21,959 nucleotides of DNA, taken from positions 52,350 to 74,308 of the forward strand of contig JBNGIS010017794.1 of the NCBI GenBank assembly GCA_049999725.1. Direction: 5' to 3'. Under the pieces are notes generated by a model. The model had not been told where the DNA came from and ran no database searches. It was given only the letters and a program-made list of their open reading frames with translations. Source of the stretch: Haplomitrium mnioides. Taxonomy: Eukaryota > Marchantiophyta > Haplomitriopsida > Calobryales. Positions 9,225 to 18,759 of this stretch are shown here, piece by piece. The translations under genes and the position numbers were made by a program. Each line of letters opens with the position of its first letter. Within the stretch, counting starts at the first letter, position 1.

Positions 9225-9895
9225 TGCAGCCCCTACTAAACATAGCACTTGTAGGAACATTCTTAGTTGGATTGTGTGATCTAGTCACCTTTGCAATCTT
9301 ATTGAATGAGTCTGGCAATTGCTTGATTGTCTTAGTCAAATGCAATAGTCTCTTGACTTCATCCTCACATTGCTTTGCTCTTCAATCATTCAATATAGTG
9401 GATGGTGTCACCCATTCCAATTCTTTTGGTATTAAGGATAACTTGTTTTGTTTCTTAAATAAAGATGGAAATATGTCCTTGTAGAAATGGCAATCCACAA
9501 ATCTTGCTTAAAATACATCCAATTGTCTATGGCTAGAGATAGCATATAATGAATGGGGAATCGGATCCTATATATATATATATATCCCTTTTTGCCTATG
9601 AAGACCCATCTTAGTCCATTTTGGTCCTACGATAAGAACAAGGACTTAGCATCCAAAAGTACGTAGGTGTGATAAGTTGAGAGTAATCCTAAAGGCAAGT
9701 TGGTGAGGAGTCAAGGAATTGTTCAAAAGTGATGGAATGTGTAATACTTACAACATGATCCCAAACCAAAATTGTTATTTGGTTTGTATTAGCATGGGTC
9801 GTGCAATCATTTGTATGTTGTGTATTACTCACTAATCAATGCCATTTTGGAAACGGACATGCGCTATGCATGTGGTCTACACAAAATAGTGTATG
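9225..9895 (-). pseudogene. Reverse-strand copia fragment: integrase end and linker
   Basis: Reading the - strand gives HVRFQNGI near 9865, two stops, then IQMIARPMLIQT, LTPHQLAF, LSHLRTFGC, KWTKMGLHRQKGIY and SDSPFI. After a frameshift come VDCHFYKDIFPSLF (about 9450-9490), then CEDEVKRLLHLTKTIKQLPD and FNKIAKVTRSHNPTKNVPTS. The order matches copia-1 at about 4150-4730 (HFQNGI, IQMIA, PMLMQT, KMGPQRQK, GIYVGYDSP, ADCHFYENIFPSLF), so it is a relative of the same family in inverse orientation. Similarity is lost before HVRFQ and after about 9230. The + strand open frame at 9224-9484 is a shadow. It is a short, dead fragment. Confidence 0.8.
9569..9585. repeat. (TA)n microsatellite
   Basis: About eight TA units run without interruption. 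The array lies inside the decayed copia fragment on the - strand, where the relative at 4430-4450 has a GGCATTTATGTGGGATATG-like coding segment. Confidence 0.9.
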
Positions 9896-10356
9896 CATGT
9901 GGTCATACAAAAGTCGTATATGACAACCAAATTGAGATCTGATGTCAGTATTTAGATCTTGAACTGTGTGATCTAATCTGTTCCAAGTCCAGGTTATCCA
10001 ATCTCTTGAAGTATGGATTGATTGTTGAATCTTGGAATTGATAGTAGCAATAGGTCATCTCTCATTTTGAAGTCGATTAGTAACGTTTGAGATATAAAAT
10101 TAGCCTCTCAAAATACACTTGAGATCTGAATAATTGAAAAAATGTTGATTTCTAGGAAACTACTGAAATTTGCTTGTTTGTGATTGATTCTTTACAAAGT
10201 CAAATGATTGTTGATATGAAATAGACCACTAAAGCTTGTGACAAAGATTGCGTCTTCAAATCCAAAAATATGGTTGTCAATTGCATATAGAATTAAGATT
10301 TCATATTGGTTTATCTTCTTCTTTAAAAGTTTTTGAAAAGCTTAGATTGGGTATTT
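9896..10356. other. Unassigned AT-rich spacer
   Basis: I recognise nothing here except a short local duplication at its left edge: 'tatgcatgtggtc' occurs at about 9866 and again at 9892, 26 bp apart. This lies where the inverted copia fragment loses similarity. Confidence 0.4.
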
Positions 10357-10760
10357 GATGTGGCTCAGTTGCTCAACCGTGCTTTGCAAGCACCAAACCA
10401 GTGGTTTGGAAATGGTTTGGTAGCTTTGGTAGATATCTTAGGGTTAGTGAATAATCTAGAGGTTTGGTTATTGCTTTGGTAATACTTTGATGATTACAAC
10501 TTACATTCATTGTTTGTTTAGTCCCATAAGAGGATTGTAGAAAGTCAATATATGTATAAAAGAAGCACTGTCTCTTAGCCTTTTGAGAGCCAATGTACTC
10601 TCTGAATATGAGAGTATGGTTGGCTTAGCCTCTTGCCACTTGTATGTCCTCCCTTGGTCCATTTGGTTGCACCATATTCAATATAATCAATAATTATAAA
10701 AATGAAGGGGTGGTTTTCCCTCTGAGCAAGATTACATAATTTTATTTTTCTATCATAAAT
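10357..10760 (+). mobile_element. LTR-like promoter/poly(A) region
   Basis: Sequence beginning TGATGTGGC is followed by GTCCCATAAGAGG, a TATA box (TATAAA at 10555-10560), a repeated GAGAGCC/GAGAGTATGGTTGGCT segment, and an A/T-rich poly(A)-like zone near 10680-10700 with GGGGTGGTTTTCCCTCTGAG. This order is typical of plant copia LTRs (U3, TATA, R, U5). No second copy, target duplication or element body is attached, so it could be an old solo LTR or part of the copia-2 5' LTR. Confidence 0.35.
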
Positions 10761-11149
10761 ATTATTTTATATTAAAATTTTACGATAAAAGGAAGAATGG
10801 ACCATGAAATTTTCTTGTTCTTTTAATTTTTTGTTCAAAATTTTCCATTAGTCAGAGCTTTTCATCAGTTAGTTCAAACTTTCATAAATTCAAACTTTTG
10901 TGAATTTCCAACTTTCTTGAATTTTAAACTTTCCACAATTCTTCATTTGAAACATCAATTGGATAATTTTTTCTTCTTCAAATTCTCAATCTTGAATTTG
11001 GTGACAAGCAATTCTTCTCTCCAAATGTTTCTCTTCTTTAATCTTTTATGATCAGATGCCTTCAAAATGCGCTCTTTTTTTGTAAATTTCCTTCAATATT
11101 GCCACTTGCTGATTTGAACATCTCATAATTATTGAAATATCGAGCTCAA
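10761..11149. other. AT-rich stretch with TTCAAACTTTC-like repeats
   Basis: Several 'caaactttc', 'caaacttttg', 'ccaactttc' and 'taaactttcc' phrases occur between 10870 and 10935. They resemble the reverse complement of the motif cluster at 1115-1580. No coding signal is seen. It could still be part of the copia-2 LTR. Confidence 0.4.
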
Positions 11150-11340
11150 ATAGGCTGCTATGCTGATCTGGAAGCCCTCCTAGTCTTAGTTAGGGTTAGC
11201 TAAGGTTATATGAGGCTAATATAGAGATGCATATAGGCACTCGTCCCGTGTTGTATTATTGAGGCCATTTGTGAATATAGAGAAATTCTCTATCTCTTGA
11301 GCATATGTGATTTTGTGAGTTGATTGCAGTGATTTTGACA
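11150..11340 (+). mobile_element. 3' end of the copia-2 5' LTR
   Basis: The end TTTTGACA directly precedes a tRNA-iMet primer site, as an LTR ending in CA should. The preceding GAATATAGAGAAATTCTCTATC and GAGCATATGTGATTTTGTGAG phrases resemble U5 regions of plant copia LTRs. The left edge is not defined, and no 3' LTR copy is in the window. Confidence 0.6.
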
Positions 11341-11358
11341 TCATATCAGAGCAGGTTC
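11341..11358 (+). promoter_or_regulatory. Primer binding site for initiator tRNA-Met
   Basis: TCATATCAGAGCAGGTTC matches the standard plant copia primer site (TGGTATCAGAGC core, then AGGTT), complementary to the 3' end of initiator tRNA-Met, with two changes in the first four bases. First-strand cDNA synthesis would start here. Confidence 0.85.
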
Positions 11359-12735
11359 ATAAATAGGTGTAACACTGCCAAAAATTTGAGGAGAAGAAAG
11401 AAAAGAAAAAAGGAGGAAATTGAACCTCCATTGAAGATGCCGGAGATTGGAAAATCAAAGAAAAAAGTGGACAACAAATTGATTGTTGATTCAAAGTGGA
11501 AGAAATCACGGTTGGTTACTTAAGCAAATTTCTTGGCTGTAGGATCAAAGAATCAGAATAGAAGGTGACAAATTCTGCTCAAGAAGAACTCGCTGAAGAG
11601 TTCTAGGGTTTTCAGCATTTGAAGAAGAGAGCAAGCTATTGTGCAAGAACGAAATTGACCTAAAATTAAAAAACAAATTCAAGGCAGAAATCGACAAAAT
11701 TTTTGTTGGTTCTTGATCAAAATAGAATTGCACAAGGAAGGCGACTCGACTGCAAGTCAAAGTGGAAGAATCGAGGAAACAACTGAAGAGTTTTGCGAGT
11801 CGATTCAAGTAGAGGTCATTGTTGAAGAAATTGAGCTGAAATCACACAGGTCTATTTGTTGGTGAAGAACAATTGAGGGAGCAAGGGAAGGCTTCAAGAA
11901 AAGCTCGTAGTGGTGCTCTAGAGGTAGCATCAAAGAAGACATTGAGGAGGTCTTCTAGTAGAGTTGATGTTGAAGAAATCAAAGTTGAAATCAAAGGTTT
12001 TTGATTTGTGGCTAAGGAAGAATCGAAGAAGACGAGGGTAGCCTTCAAGCAAAGATCAGTTCAATAAGCACAAATCAAGAGTCTTGTTTTTTTGGCTAAA
12101 GAAAAATCAAATTGGAGAAAGCTTGTAGAAGCAAAATTGAAGGAAGGAGATAGAAAGAACCTAGACTGTAGGAATCAAACAAAAGTCGAGTAGAAGGGAA
12201 ATTTTTTTGAGAAGGAGGAGATGTTTTCTGAAGTTGGTGTTGATTCATTTGGGCAAAAACAATTGCAAAAGACATAGAAAAACATATATGATTGAAGTGT
12301 GTGTGTGGATTGATCTGAAACCTTTTGAAAGAGAGAGCATGTCTGTGTTGTAGAAGAATCTATAAGCAGGGCTGGCCTTTGGTGAAAATCATCAAGTAGA
12401 GAGGCATCATTTCAGGGATAAGCAGGAAACAATTCTTCTTGAAGGCAATAGCTAAGGCTTGTGGTTGGTTCGTCTGTTGTCATAATATCTAAAACTCTTC
12501 ATGCATAAGTTCAACACTGACATAGGAGGTCACAGAAATCCGTTCCTTTATCCCATCAAATTGAGGCTAAGGGATTCATTCCCTACAACACAAAAACCTG
12601 AATTCTGTGAAACCTAAAGGTTCTACACAGATTACTGTTCCCTTAGACCAACAGAGAAGTAGTCTCATAGCAATCTGCTTGCAAACATATCTAAATCACA
12701 AGAGTGAAGGGGAGATGTTATAGAGACTTCATCAC
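11359..12735 (+). other. Purine-rich copia-2 leader with degenerate repeats
   Basis: About 1.38 kb between primer site and gag is strongly A/G-rich on the + strand. Phrases recur, for example GTTGAAGAAATTGAGCTGAA at 11821 and GTTGAAGAAATCAAAGTTGA at 11969 (148 bp apart). Each is followed by a T-run, then GGCTAAGGAAGAA or GGTGAAGAACAA, then GCCTTCAAG-like text. A further weaker copy lies near 12060. A short open frame at 11320-11523 is lysine-rich and starts before the primer site. I assign no protein here. Confidence 0.6.
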
Positions 12736-12739
12736 ATAA

Positions 12740-13421
12740 GATGAAGTGGAATCGGTATTATACCCATCTCTATCCAATGAAGAGATGCAGGACTTCAGAA
12801 CCCACATAGAGAAGGTCCACAAGCTATTGTATAGGCTCACAGTTAGTGTGGATGGTAAAATGATAGGCTATATATCAACAGCCAAGACACCCAAGGAAGC
12901 TTGGGATATCTTGAAAGAGTGGTATGCCATTACGTCAGATGCAAGGAAGTTGACACTACATATGGAGCTCTTTAATCTACAAAAAGAAAAAATGAACATA
13001 AATACCTTTTCTCTGAAGATAAAATCACTAGCTAAATAGCTAGCAAATATAGGAGAGGAAGTGAAGGAGAGTGCCATGGTGGCAGTTTGCTTGAACGCAT
13101 TAGGCAAAGAGTATAAGAAACTCAAAACATCAATGAGGATGAGGGAAGGAACCACATCCTTCTCACAAATTATTGCCATGTTAGTGGCAAAAGAACTTGA
13201 CATTGGAGGAGGGCTTCAAGTAGTTAAGAATAAGCATTCTACTCTAACAAGGGTAGAGGACAAGGCGAGAGTTATGGCAGAGGTAACTCTAGCATAGATT
13301 GCTTAAATGACAATACACAAAGCCAACAACGTCAACCAAATCAATTTGGTGGTAGAGGTAGTTCAAATGCAAGGGGAGTAACCAAGAACGTGGAAGCCAA
13401 CAATATTATTTAGGGGGAGAT
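12740..13421 (+). pseudogene. copia-2 gag remnant
   Basis: The frame at 12746 reads SNEEMQDF, HKLLYRLTVSVDGKMIGYI, AKTPKEAWDILKEWY and LHMELFNLQKEKMNINTF, the UBN2-type gag core of plant copia elements. A TAG at 13037-13039 replaces Gln in KSLAK-stop-LANIG. A frameshift near 13050 moves the rest (VKESAMVAVCLNALGKEY, SMRMREGTTSFSQIIAML) into a second frame to 13297. A third frame carries the Gly/Arg-rich tail (GRGNSSID, QFGGRGSSNARG, about 13276-13380). The N-terminal segment usually found before SNEEM is not recognisable. Confidence 0.85.
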
Positions 13422-13463
13422 TGTTTCTACTATGATAAACTAGGTCACATGATAAAGGATTGC
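13422..13463 (+). pseudogene. copia-2 zinc knuckle, second Cys changed to Tyr
   Basis: The 14 codons read CFYYDKLGHMIKDC. This is a CX2CX4HX4C knuckle in which the second Cys is Tyr (TGT to TAT, a G-to-A change). First Cys, His and last Cys are present. It lies between the Gly/Arg-rich gag tail and the protease, as expected. Confidence 0.85.
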
Positions 13464-13860
13464 TACAAAAAGCAGAATGATATGAGAAACAATAGAGTAC
13501 AGGGGAACTATGTAGGTTTCAGCAAAACAAACAGTGAGATATTGTTTGTCATGCAGCATGGATATTCATCTCTAGTATATAGGAAACAAAGCAATGATGG
13601 AGATAAATGGTTTGTTGATTCCGCATATTCAAGTCACATGACATGCCATGGAGAGTGGTTCAATGAAACCAAGAACATGAGTACGATTGGATATGTTGAG
13701 ACAGATGACTCAACTATGTTTCCTATCCATCAAATTGGTAGCATACCTATAGTGTTGGAGAATGAAAAGACAAAGTGCCTATATGATGTTGTGCATGTCC
13801 CGATGATTTAAAAAAAATTGATCTCAATCGGACAGTGTTTAATCCCACTAGTGTAATTAT
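13464..13860 (+). pseudogene. copia-2 aspartic protease remnant, active site altered
   Basis: The open frame 13449-13811 contains KWFVDSAYSSHMTCHGEWF, the copia protease active-site region. The usual D-S-G triad reads D-S-A, and the next residue is Tyr, so the enzyme would be impaired. SIPIVLENEKTKCLYDVVHVPMI matches the flap-to-C-terminal part, ending in a stop at 13809-13811. The following LISIGQ continues in another frame. Confidence 0.85.
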
Positions 13861-13974
13861 TGAGGATTGGGGAAATAATTGCAACCTGATCACAAAAAGA
13901 AGCATAAGTGGCAAGATGTTCACATTGGATGTGAGCATGCATGAAATTACAAAAGCAATGTTTGTACACAGTAC

Positions 13975-14798
13975 ATGGGTAGTGTAAGACATAGAATATG
14001 GCACAAGAGGATTGGTCATGTCAATGTATAGAGACTGAGAAAAATATAGAGTTCAAGGGTAGTTAGTGGGCTGCCAGAGTTCAAAGTAGAGGGAATGCAG
14101 AAGGTATGTGAAACCGACCAGTTTGGTAAGCAGGTAAGGGAAGCATTTCCTCACAATGCATATGTGGCAAATAAGCCACTTGAGGTGATATATTCAAATA
14201 TAGGGGGTTCAACAAAAATAGGATCCATTGGAGGGTACACATACTATGTCACTTTTATCGATGACTACTCAATGGAAGATTTGGATTTATTTCAGGAAGC
14301 AGAAGAGTGAAGTCGTTGATCACTTCAATCATTTTAGAGCTATGTTGGAAAAAGAGAAAGGGCAGCAAATTAAGTGCTTGAGATCTGATGGAGGAGGAGA
14401 ATATTTCTCCATAGAATTTTGCACCTATCTATAGAAATAAGGGATCAATAGACAATAAATCTACAGATATACACTTGAGCAGAATTAGGCTGCTAAAAGG
14501 AAAAACCAACATATAGCAGAGGTGCTACGTGAATTGATGAATGAGAAAAATATACCGCATTACTGTTGGGCAAAAGTAATGTCCACTAATAGCATTTCAT
14601 GACATGATGCTAGAAGAAAAATTCGCAAGGAGACGTCAAGACATCTCACATTTGAAAGTGTTTGGCTGCATTGCATATGTCTATACATGTTGAAACACAT
14701 AGCAAATTAGATCCAAAAAGAGAGAATGGTGTATTTATTAGGTGCTTAAATGATCATAAAGAGTATATGTGTTATTGTCCTACTACACACATGCTAAG
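13975..14798 (+). pseudogene. copia-2 integrase, first Asp and catalytic Glu both lost
   Basis: IWHKRIGHVNV begins the pre-integrase segment, followed by SSRVVSGLPEFKVEGMQKVC. The zinc-binding Cys pair is damaged (CETDQFGK). In the core, EVIYSNIGGSTK carries Asn (14197-14199) where the first catalytic Asp belongs. LRSDGGGEYFS keeps the second Asp (14387-14389), and AAKRKN has Lys (14495-14497) at the catalytic Glu, with exact D-x35-K spacing. A +1 shift lies near 14272, and stops at 14433 and 14486-14488. HLKVFGCIAYVY and SKLDPKRENGVFIRC mark the C-terminal part, which ends at HMLS where the gypsy LTR begins. Confidence 0.9.
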
Positions 14799-15202
14799 TG
14801 TAAAAGAACTCAAGGACCAAATCCAAATGAGTAAGAACTCATAGTGAACTCTAGTAGAGTTCTTCAACCAAAGGCAACTCAAGGCCCAAGCTAAGACCAA
14901 GAGTGCAAGCAAAAGCCAAGCAACCAAAGAACCCAAATGATTCAAGAGGAACTCCAGAATGAAGAGTGGGGCTATGAAGCCCTTGTATTTATACAAGAGA
15001 AGAAGGTGTCATCCTTCTTGCTTCACTTACAAGTCACTTCTAATTTCAACCCTAAAAGTGACCGTATACCACTTCACTTAAAGCAACTTCAAAAGCAAGT
15101 AACATTAAAAATGATTTCAACCCTAAGAGTGACACCCTACCACTTCCTTCACTCCTCTCTATTTTCTTATAAATAACACAACATCATGCTTATATTATTA
15201 CA
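14799..15202 (-). mobile_element. 3' LTR of a reverse-oriented gypsy element
   Basis: On the - strand the LTR starts TGTAATAATA and ends CTTTTACA, with a TGTAA/TTACA terminal inverted repeat, 404 bp in all. A TATA box reads TATAAATA on the - strand (14986-14993). A polypurine tract precedes it at 15203-15217, and the gypsy pol end lies just upstream. Its other edge abuts the copia-2 integrase trace, so this element inserted into copia-2. Left flank CTAAG (14794-14798) would be half of the target duplication; its partner is missing because the element is truncated. Confidence 0.85.
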
Positions 15203-15217
15203 TAATCTCCGCCTTCT
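15203..15217 (-). promoter_or_regulatory. Polypurine tract of the gypsy element
   Basis: The - strand reads AGAAGGCGGAGATTA immediately before the LTR start TGTAATAA. Such tracts prime plus-strand DNA synthesis. The final TTA interrupts the purine run slightly. Confidence 0.7.
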
Positions 15218-15540
15218 AATCGATGAAGTCCTCATCATGACCGACAATTCAAGTAATCAAATAGCCTTTTGAGCATTCTCAAGGTTTAAATATGGCTCCC
15301 AAGTAGTATCATAAAATGGATGTCCTTTATAGAAAACTTTATATTGAATTTGAGAATATTGCCTGCGCTTGAAGACACATTTAGCCAAAATACAATCCAT
15401 CCATATTCTTCATTTTCATCAAGAACTATAGGTGGAGGAGGAATTTGAACACGGTTTGGAAAAGAAGAAGGACTAGAAACAAAAGGCTTAAGTATAGAGA
15501 CATCAAACGTAGGATGAATCTTCATGTGGAGAGGAAGATC
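15218..15540 (-). pseudogene. Gypsy pol C-terminus with chromodomain
   Basis: On the - strand, MKIHPTFDVSILKPFVSS is the standard end of a plant chromovirus integrase, followed by a Pro-rich PPPPIVLDENEEYG. Then comes a degraded chromodomain: ILKFNIKFSIKD and, after a frameshift, DTTWEPYLNLENAQKAI, a stop (TGA at an Arg position), then LLELSVMMRTSS. The WEP motif and its spacing fit the chromodomain, which directs integration to modified histones. Aromatic residues in the first half look damaged. Confidence 0.85.
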
Positions 15541-16350
15541 AAGTTTGTACGCAACAAGAGAAATAACTTGAGATATCTAAAGACAAAGGAAGATCATGAG
15601 TAGAAAACATAACTTGATCACCTAAAACATAAGAAAAAATCACAACGATGTTTATCGGCATATTTTTTTGCCAATTTTGAGCAATAAGAAGATGGTCTTG
15701 GGTATCTTGCAAAGAGGAAGATAAATGAGACAAAAAGGTAGAAAGACTTAGAATAGTAGAAGAGGAAGTAGAAAGCAAACCATCAAGAACAAGAGGATGT
15801 TGACCAGAATTAAGAAAGAAAGGATAAAATCCAGTACTTGCTTGTTAAGAGTTGTTGTATGCAAACTCCACAACTTGCAAGAAGCTATCCCAATTCATGT
15901 GATGAACGTTGATAAATGCTCGAAGCATTTCTTCCACAGTACGACTCATGCATTCAATTTGCCCATCTGTTTGAGGATGATAAGATGTAGATATAGATAG
16001 TTTTGTACCCAAAAGTGTGAACGATTCTTGCTAAAACTTCCTAGTGAATCGTGGATCCCTATCAGATATTAACACCTTTGGCATTCTATGATTTCAAAAG
16101 ATAGTATCAAAGTAAATCTTTGCTAGTTGTGGAGCATCTATCATCACTACTAGATGAATTTGTTTGCTTAGCTTTTCCATAAGCACCACAATGGCCGCAA
16201 ACCCACAATGCATAGTTGGAAAAGAAGTGACAAGATCCAAACTTACATGTTCCTAACGAGTAGTAGGAATAGGTAGTGGTTGAAGAAAGCTAGCTTGTTT
16301 TTTACTTGAAGCCTTGTTTTGCTAACAACTTTCACAAGAATGAACTATCA
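15541..16350 (-). pseudogene. Gypsy integrase remnant, DDE triad kept
   Basis: The - strand gives CESC (16325-16336, end of the zinc finger), EHVSLDLVTSF (Asp 16235-16237), AIVVLMEKLSKQIHLV, KVLISDRDPRFTRKF (Asp 16061-16063) and TSYHPQTDGQIE (Glu 15953-15955). Spacing is D-x57-D-x35-E, so the full catalytic triad survives. At least four stops replace Gln, Trp or Arg positions. FAYNNS, STGFYPFFLNSGQHP and QDTQDHLLIAQ, VLGDQVMFST continue towards the chromodomain through frameshifts. The trace ends abruptly near 16345, so RT, RNase H, protease, gag and the 5' LTR are missing. Confidence 0.9.
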
Positions 16351-17935
16351 GCCTCCTGGTTAGAGCCTTAACTCTTTTCCGACAGAGTTAACCCCACTTA
16401 AGGGCTGACTTAGTGTTTCGGGACCTTTTATGGGAGGGCTTTGCACCGAACGAACCCCAACTTCTATTTACCAACACAAGAGTGACTGCACAAACTCAAC
16501 AACCCCCAAGCACAACACCCAAGCACACAACTCCAATGCCTACAGATACAGGTCACACCCCTTCTTCAGGCCTTTACCTCGATAGGTGCCACTTGGAAGA
16601 TAGGGCCAGTTAGAATAGAGCATCTGATTCTGGTCTGCAATGGCCTCTTGGTGAGTCCTTCAGCAGCCACCTTGCTCATTCACATGCATTTCTCAAGGAC
16701 ACACACAGGTGGATCGGTACACTACTGAATAAATTCCAAAATATACTTCAAAGCCCAGATCTGGATCCAATCACCTTGTAAACATAAGGGAAATAGATCA
16801 TAGCATCCAATTATCACAATACACTGTTGTTAGTCCTGACTTCTCCTATCCAGGGTGTCCTCAAGATTGATAAATGGAATGCCGACCTTCTAAAACTAAG
16901 AACCTCACCGATCTACAACCAGAACACAAATCTAACAACACACATAAACATAGACACACCTACACATATGCCCTATTCTACCAACATTGCATGTCGGTCC
17001 ACCTCTCAAGAGCCGATCTCTCCTCCAACTTTCCTTGAGCAACTCCAACTTTCCTCTTACTCCTCACCCACGCACTATTTCCTAGATAGTTTTTCAACTT
17101 CCCTCGCGAGAAGCCATCAATTTACTTCCTCAGGCTCGGAAGAGGTTTTCTTTAACTTCCACCTCCAGAAGACAACCCTCCTAGCTGCTGGATCACCCAC
17201 TCCACTCGAGAATTGGTTGGATCTTCCACGCAGTGCGCAAGCACTAACGTGGCCACTCCTCTCCTTTCTCCACAAGATAATGACACCAGCAACCCTCTCC
17301 GAATGCTATTGGGATTGATCTCCTGCACAAACCAAAGCTGAGATGGCACCAGGACCCCTCTTGGCTGCCCCTCACGAAATACAAACTGAAAGAATTCTCT
17401 TCTCCTCAGAGTGTTGGTCCACCTCCAAATGTTGGTCCGCCTTCAAAGATGAGTCCACCTGAGTAGTTTGAGCCTCTAGAGCCTCTTGCTTAGCAATTCC
17501 CATCACCTCTTCAGTCCACCTCCACCCTGTGATGGCCTTCCTTCACGAGTCCACCCACTTCCCCAAAGGTCTCACTAGAACTCTCTCCTTTGTATCCCGT
17601 TGCTTTCTCTGCACCAAAAAACAGTCCCCGTAGCTTCAGAGCAAGGTAGTCTATCCCTGCTCGTTTTCCTCCCTCAGCCTTGACGATTCATCACCGCCCT
17701 TCCTTGAAGGTCCCTATTTCACTTATATGACGGCTGAGAGGTGCATCCCCCTTTTCACACGGCTTGCAAGCACGTTTCTTACCAGATTCAGAGTCTAAAA
17801 ATGGTGCCAACAGCTGCACTTTGTTGTTCTCTTCCCAACAAGACTGATTTCACGCGAAGCTGACACATGTAGCTCTGGCAATCGGCGTTTGAATAGGCAT
17901 ACCTTTCCCCTTTGTTTTTTCCTGTTTTTAGCTTG
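16351..17935. other. Unassigned C/A-rich region beyond the gypsy truncation
   Basis: I read both strands and found no transposon protein motif. The frame at 16827-17318 (+, 163 codons) has no family pattern and is probably a product of low stop-codon density in C-rich sequence. Short phrases recur near 17410-17520 (TTGGTCCACCTC, TTGGTCCGCCTTC, GAGTCCACC). It could be an unrecognised LTR or leader sequence. Confidence 0.4.
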
Positions 17936-18165
17936 ACAGCCCGCGAGATCCTTCGGATCCCAAGTATCGGACATGTGGCGCTATAGGGCAGCCCGTTGAA
18001 TTCCTTGGACTCGCTATCCCATAAGATTCATCGAGCTGGAACCTGTGAGATTCTTTGGACGTCGGACAGTTGACACATGGCGCTTCGAGGGAGCCCGTTG
18101 GATTCCTCGGAATCCGCAAAGCTCAAGATTCTTGAGGAATCTCTAATATTCCCGCAGATTCCCAG
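17936..18165. repeat. 51-bp degenerate tandem repeat
   Basis: The core AGCCCGTTGGATTCCTTGGA recurs in diverged form at 17938, 17990, about 18041 (ACCTGTGAGATTCTTTGGA) and 18092. Spacing is 52, 51 and 51 bp. A weaker fifth copy may start near 18150. Because 51 is a multiple of three, the - strand frame 17928-18119 shows a 17-residue repeat, which probably explains why it is open. GC content is well above that of the rest of the window. Confidence 0.7.
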
Positions 18166-18299
18166 ATCCTGCATGAGCGCCACGTTTCCACTGTGGCGCC
18201 ATTCGACGCCACCCCGCAAAGGGGTAGGCGGACCGTCCGTTGACCAACTGACTTTCCCGACTGCCACATTATCCCCAAGGTGCTAACCCTCTGTATAAG

Positions 18300-18700
18300 A
18301 ACTATGAAGACTTCCACTTTTGCCCTCGTTGGATCGGTGATAGATCCTCTTTTCGGCACCGCTGCTTTCTCCGTCGGATGTGCGCTATATCGCCTCTTCC
18401 GCATCTTTGGTTCTCCCTTTGGTTGGATCTATGACTCGTCACCGTTTTGGTTGATCCGCTTCCTCTGGCGAATCATTGATATATCTCTATTTTGACACCA
18501 TATGTCCCTCCTTTGGTTGGACCTTCGATGGATTGCCATTTTGACACCCTCGTTCTTCTCCCAACCGATTCTTCAACATATCTCTGTTTCGGCACCTCTT
18601 TCCTTTTCTAGCCAGACCGTCGATAGGTCACTATTTTGGCGCCTTGTTCTTCAGGTGAAACCTCGTCTTATCTTTATTTTGGCATCCTCCCTTGATATAA
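18300..18700. repeat. 45-49-bp degenerate tandem repeat
   Basis: The core TTT(T)-(G/C)GGCACC or TTTTGACACC recurs at 18351, 18406, 18446, 18491, 18540, 18587, 18635 and 18678. Spacing from 18446 on is 45, 49, 47, 48 and 43 bp. Between cores lie CGAT-(A/G)-(G/T)-TCAC and CTTCTC phrases. Open frames here are by-products of the repeat. Confidence 0.65.
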
Positions 18701-18759
18701 GAACCCTTGAGAGGCTCCTTCTCTTCACTAAGGCATCAAAAAGTTTTATATAAGAACAT

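Larger units (their letters stand above)
11341..14798 (+). mobile_element. 5' part of a second Ty1/copia element (copia-2)
   Basis: Primer site, long leader, gag, CCHC knuckle, protease and integrase follow in Ty1/copia order. The coding trace stops abruptly at 14798, exactly where the LTR of a reverse-oriented gypsy element begins. RT, RNase H and the 3' LTR are not in the window. The family differs from copia-1: its gag, protease and integrase motifs are of another copia type. Stops and frameshifts are frequent throughout, and the element is dead. Confidence 0.88.

Noticed and set aside
9224-9484. 86-codon hydrophobic + strand frame as a membrane protein
   Set aside because: It is the shadow of the copia linker fragment read on the - strand.
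12868-13203. 111-codon - strand frame
   Set aside because: It is antisense to the copia-2 gag core, which has clear family motifs on the + strand.
16827-17318. 163-codon + strand frame as a protein gene
   Set aside because: Composition reflects C-rich, stop-poor DNA; no motif, and no start context or neighbour supports it.
17928-18404. Overlapping - strand frames with repeated residues as a repeat protein
   Set aside because: The repetition follows from a 51-bp tandem DNA repeat, and the frames overlap each other.
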